DNA of 64,000 nt from Hyphomicrobiales bacterium (GTDB taxonomy: Bacteria; Pseudomonadota; Alphaproteobacteria; Rhizobiales; Rhizobiaceae): contig UCKS01000003.1 of assembly GCA_900473045.1 (NCBI GenBank), positions 122,584-186,583 on the forward strand. The letters run 5' to 3'. A program made the translations under genes and the position numbers. Positions 62,066-64,000 of this stretch are shown here, in pieces. Positions within the stretch are counted from its first letter, which is position 1, and the number at the start of each line of letters is the position of its first letter. The notes beneath the pieces were generated by a model. That model saw nothing but the letters and a program-made list of their open reading frames with translations. It was not told the origin of the DNA and did not search any database.

Positions 62066-62953
62066 TTACTTCAGGCCTTGCAGCAAGGTCTTTAGAGGAC
62101 CTTCCACACCCGGCCGGATATCACCACGCGCCAGAGCGAACGCGACGTTGGCCAGGATGAACCCTTCCTTCATGCCGCAATCATAGGTGCTGCCGCGGAA
62201 ATGGTAGCCGGCAAAATCCTGCGTCTGCGCAAGCTTCAGCATGCCGTCGGTCAGCTGGATCTCGTTACCGGCGCCGCGCTCCTGCGTTGCCAGGATCGAG
62301 AAGATTTCCGGCTGCAGAATGTAGCGGCCGTTGATGAAGAAGTTGGATGGAGCGGTGCCCTGCGGCGGCTTTTCGACCATCTTGGTGATCTTGAATCCGT
62401 CACCGACCTTTTCGCCCGCGCCGACAATACCGTATTTGTGGGTCTGGTCGGGGGCACATTCTTCAACGGCGATGACGTTGCCGCCGCTCTGCTCGTAAAG
62501 CTCGACCATGCCCTTGAGGCAGCCTTTTTCGGCCTGCATGATCATGTCGGGCAAGAGAAGCGCAAAGGGTTCGTCGCCAACGAGTTCGCGCGCGCACCAG
62601 ACGGCATGGCCAAGCCCGAGCGGGGATTGCTGGCGGGTAAAGCTGGTGCTGCCGGCAACCGGCAGGATGCTTTCGAGCAGCGTCAGCTCAGCCGTCTTGT
62701 TCCGTTCGCGCAGCGTCTGTTCCAGTTCGACCTGGATATCGAAATAATCCTCGATCACGTGCTTGCTGCGGCCGGTAACGAAGATCAGATGTTCGATGCC
62801 CGCATCCAGCGCCTCATCCACGACATACTGGATCACCGGCCTATCGACGACAGTCAGCATTTCCTTGGGAACGGCCTTGGTCGCGGGCAGAAATCGGGTT
62901 CCGAGGCCAGCGACGGGGAAAACGGCTTTACGAACTTTACGCTTGTCAGTCAT
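62066..62953 (-). CDS. UTP-glucose-1-phosphate uridylyltransferase
   Basis: A 295-residue nucleotidyltransferase that makes UDP-glucose for exopolysaccharide and lipopolysaccharide. The motif [19 protein letters not shown] is at the N-terminus, and the catalytic region [11 protein letters not shown] and [10 protein letters not shown] follow. It is equivalent to ExoN/GalU of rhizobia. I prefer the ATG at 62953 (MTDKRKV), because GGAG lies six bases before it; an ATG two codons earlier sits directly on that site. Confidence 0.93.
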   Translation of the reverse strand: MTDKRKVRKAVFPVAGLGTRFLPATKAVPKEMLTVVDRPVIQYVVDEALDAGIEHLIFVTGRSKHVIEDYFDIQVELEQTLRERNKTAELTLLESILPVAGSTSFTRQQSPLGLGHAVWCARELVGDEPFALLLPDMIMQAEKGCLKGMVELYEQSGGNVIAVEECAPDQTHKYGIVGAGEKVGDGFKITKMVEKPPQGTAPSNFFINGRYILQPEIFSILATQERGAGNEIQLTDGMLKLAQTQDFAGYHFRGSTYDCGMKEGFILANVAFALARGDIRPGVEGPLKTLLQGLK

Positions 62954-63254
62954 TGACATCTCCAGGATCACGCCACTGTGATTTAAATCGGTTAGGCTTT
63001 GTATCAATAGGCAATAAACATCAAATTGCTATTTTTTTGCAAAGGAAGACCTAACCACCCATTCATGGTAAAGAATTTGTTGACTTCATTTTCGTAAGAT
63101 TTCGGTTCTGGCGGTTGCCCCCTGGGCCAAATCGCTCGAGAATGGAACCAGTGCATGACCACCTGCACGAAGCTGGCTCTATGACTGTAAATTTGCGCAC
63201 CGCCGATCACCTCCCTGATCGCAGCAGAGCGCCGACCAACGGAAACGACAGCTG

Positions 63255-64000
63255 ATGACAAAGACCCGACACACTCTCCTTCGCTGTGCTGCCGCCGCGT
63301 TCATGACAGCCGCAGCCCTGTTTTCTCCGTCAACAGCCTCGGCTGATGCGGGCTTCGAGACCTGGATCAACAGCTTCTATGCCACAGCCGCCAAGAGCGG
63401 CATCACCAAGGCGACCTACCGCCAGGCCTTTGCCGGCATCAAGACGCCCGATCCGGATGTGCTGCAGAAGGCTGCCTACCAGCCCGAGTTCAAGAGTAAG
63501 ATCTGGGAATATATTGACAGCCGCGTCAATCCCTACACCCGCAAGGTCGGGCAGGAGATGGCGGTCAAGCACGCCCGCACGCTCACGGCACTCGAAAAGC
63601 ATTTCGGTATCGACCGCAACGTGCTGCTGGCCATCTGGTCGATGGAATCCAATTACGGCGCTGTGCTGGAAAAGGACGATCGCCTGCATTACGTGCCGCG
63701 CGCGCTCGCCACACTGGCCTATGCCGACCCGAAACGGTCGAAATATGCCAAGACACAATTGATCGCAGCTCTGAAGATCCTGCAGAACGGCGACGTTACG
63801 CCGCGCGAACTGAACGGTTCGTGGGCCGGCGCCATGGGCCACACGCAGTTCATTCCGACCAGCTATCTGCTCTATGCAGTTGATGCCGACGGCAATGGCC
63901 ACAAGGACATCTGGAACTCAGTGCCGGACGCCTTGGCGACTGCGGCGAACCTGTTGAAGAAGAACGGCTGGCAATCGGGACAGACCTGGGGCTACGAGGT
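63255..64000 (+). CDS. MltB-type lytic murein transglycosylase, N-terminal part
   Basis: The gene runs off the right edge after 248 codons. It has a signal peptide (cleavage near ASADA, residues 31-32 or so) and the MltB catalytic domain: FGIDRNVLLAIWSMESNYG with the catalytic Glu, and later SWAGAMGHTQFIPTSYL. It cuts peptidoglycan in the periplasm. The 247 bases before it (63008-63254) hold the divergent promoters with the uridylyltransferase gene and no other feature I can support. Confidence 0.92.
   Translation, partial: MTKTRHTLLRCAAAAFMTAAALFSPSTASADAGFETWINSFYATAAKSGITKATYRQAFAGIKTPDPDVLQKAAYQPEFKSKIWEYIDSRVNPYTRKVGQEMAVKHARTLTALEKHFGIDRNVLLAIWSMESNYGAVLEKDDRLHYVPRALATLAYADPKRSKYAKTQLIAALKILQNGDVTPRELNGSWAGAMGHTQFIPTSYLLYAVDADGNGHKDIWNSVPDALATAANLLKKNGWQSGQTWGYE

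Overview
The window is ordinary, gene-dense chromosome from an alphaproteobacterium of the Rhizobiales, most likely Rhizobiaceae (Rhizobium/Agrobacterium group; genus not resolved). The grounds are high GC, an rcdA gene with a CtrA-type box, a GapR nucleoid protein, an Omp10-type lipoprotein, homospermidine synthase, many families typical of this order (DUF1192, DUF1036, DUF1244, DUF465, DUF882), and RIME-like palindromic repeats between genes. No tRNA, rRNA, CRISPR array, prophage, transposase or plasmid function was seen, and no defence island.

Layout. 1-2.3 kb: end of a PhzF-like gene and an HWE histidine kinase coupled to a single-domain receiver. 2.4-5.2 kb: a 51-residue membrane protein, a UMF2-type MFS transporter with DUF1192, and rcdA behind a CtrA box. 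5.2-7.9 kb: four overlapping genes running plsC, cdsA, an unknown membrane protein and a CDP-alcohol phosphatidyltransferase with an altered motif. 8-16.8 kb: small metabolic and regulatory genes (GFA protein, ArsR/SRPBCC pair, rhodanese/ftrA pair, rpmE, ABC exporter, Bug receptor, flavoprotein, isochorismatase-like hydrolase). 16.8-19 kb: a MotA/MotB-like pair. 19-26.5 kb: suhB, efp, a Sel1-repeat protein, a ThiE-like protein, a TauE-like exporter, DUF465 proteins, purEK and rpmJ. 26.6-38 kb: TPR protein, hydrolase, unknown coiled-coil protein, pyk, DUF1036, N-formylglutamate amidohydrolase, DUF1244, gapR, msrAB, DUF882 peptidase and a sigma-54 activator.

38-43.4 kb: pepF, a nested inverted repeat, pabB-pabC-yciI (with a palindromic repeat inserted in frame in pabC) and a diguanylate cyclase. 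43.6-49.1 kb: the homogentisate pathway (hppD, hmgA, fumarylacetoacetase, maiA) with two convergent regulators (Lrp and MarR types). 49.2-57 kb: hydrolase, homospermidine synthase, omp10, XRE regulator, two small genes, a LysM-bearing 5'-nucleotidase and hemH. 57-58.9 kb: queC-queD-queE behind a preQ1-I riboswitch. 59-64 kb: SPFH/NfeD pair, an outer-membrane beta-barrel protein, the exoN/galU-type uridylyltransferase and the start of an MltB-type transglycosylase.

The most notable points are the in-frame repeat inside pabC, the preQ1 riboswitch whose tail is the queC ribosome binding site, the altered CDP-alcohol transferase motif in a compact phospholipid operon, and several clean palindromic operators in divergent promoters. 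I did not find a convincing wholly new multi-gene system; the strongest candidates for unknown biology are the phospholipid operon and the MotAB-like pair.
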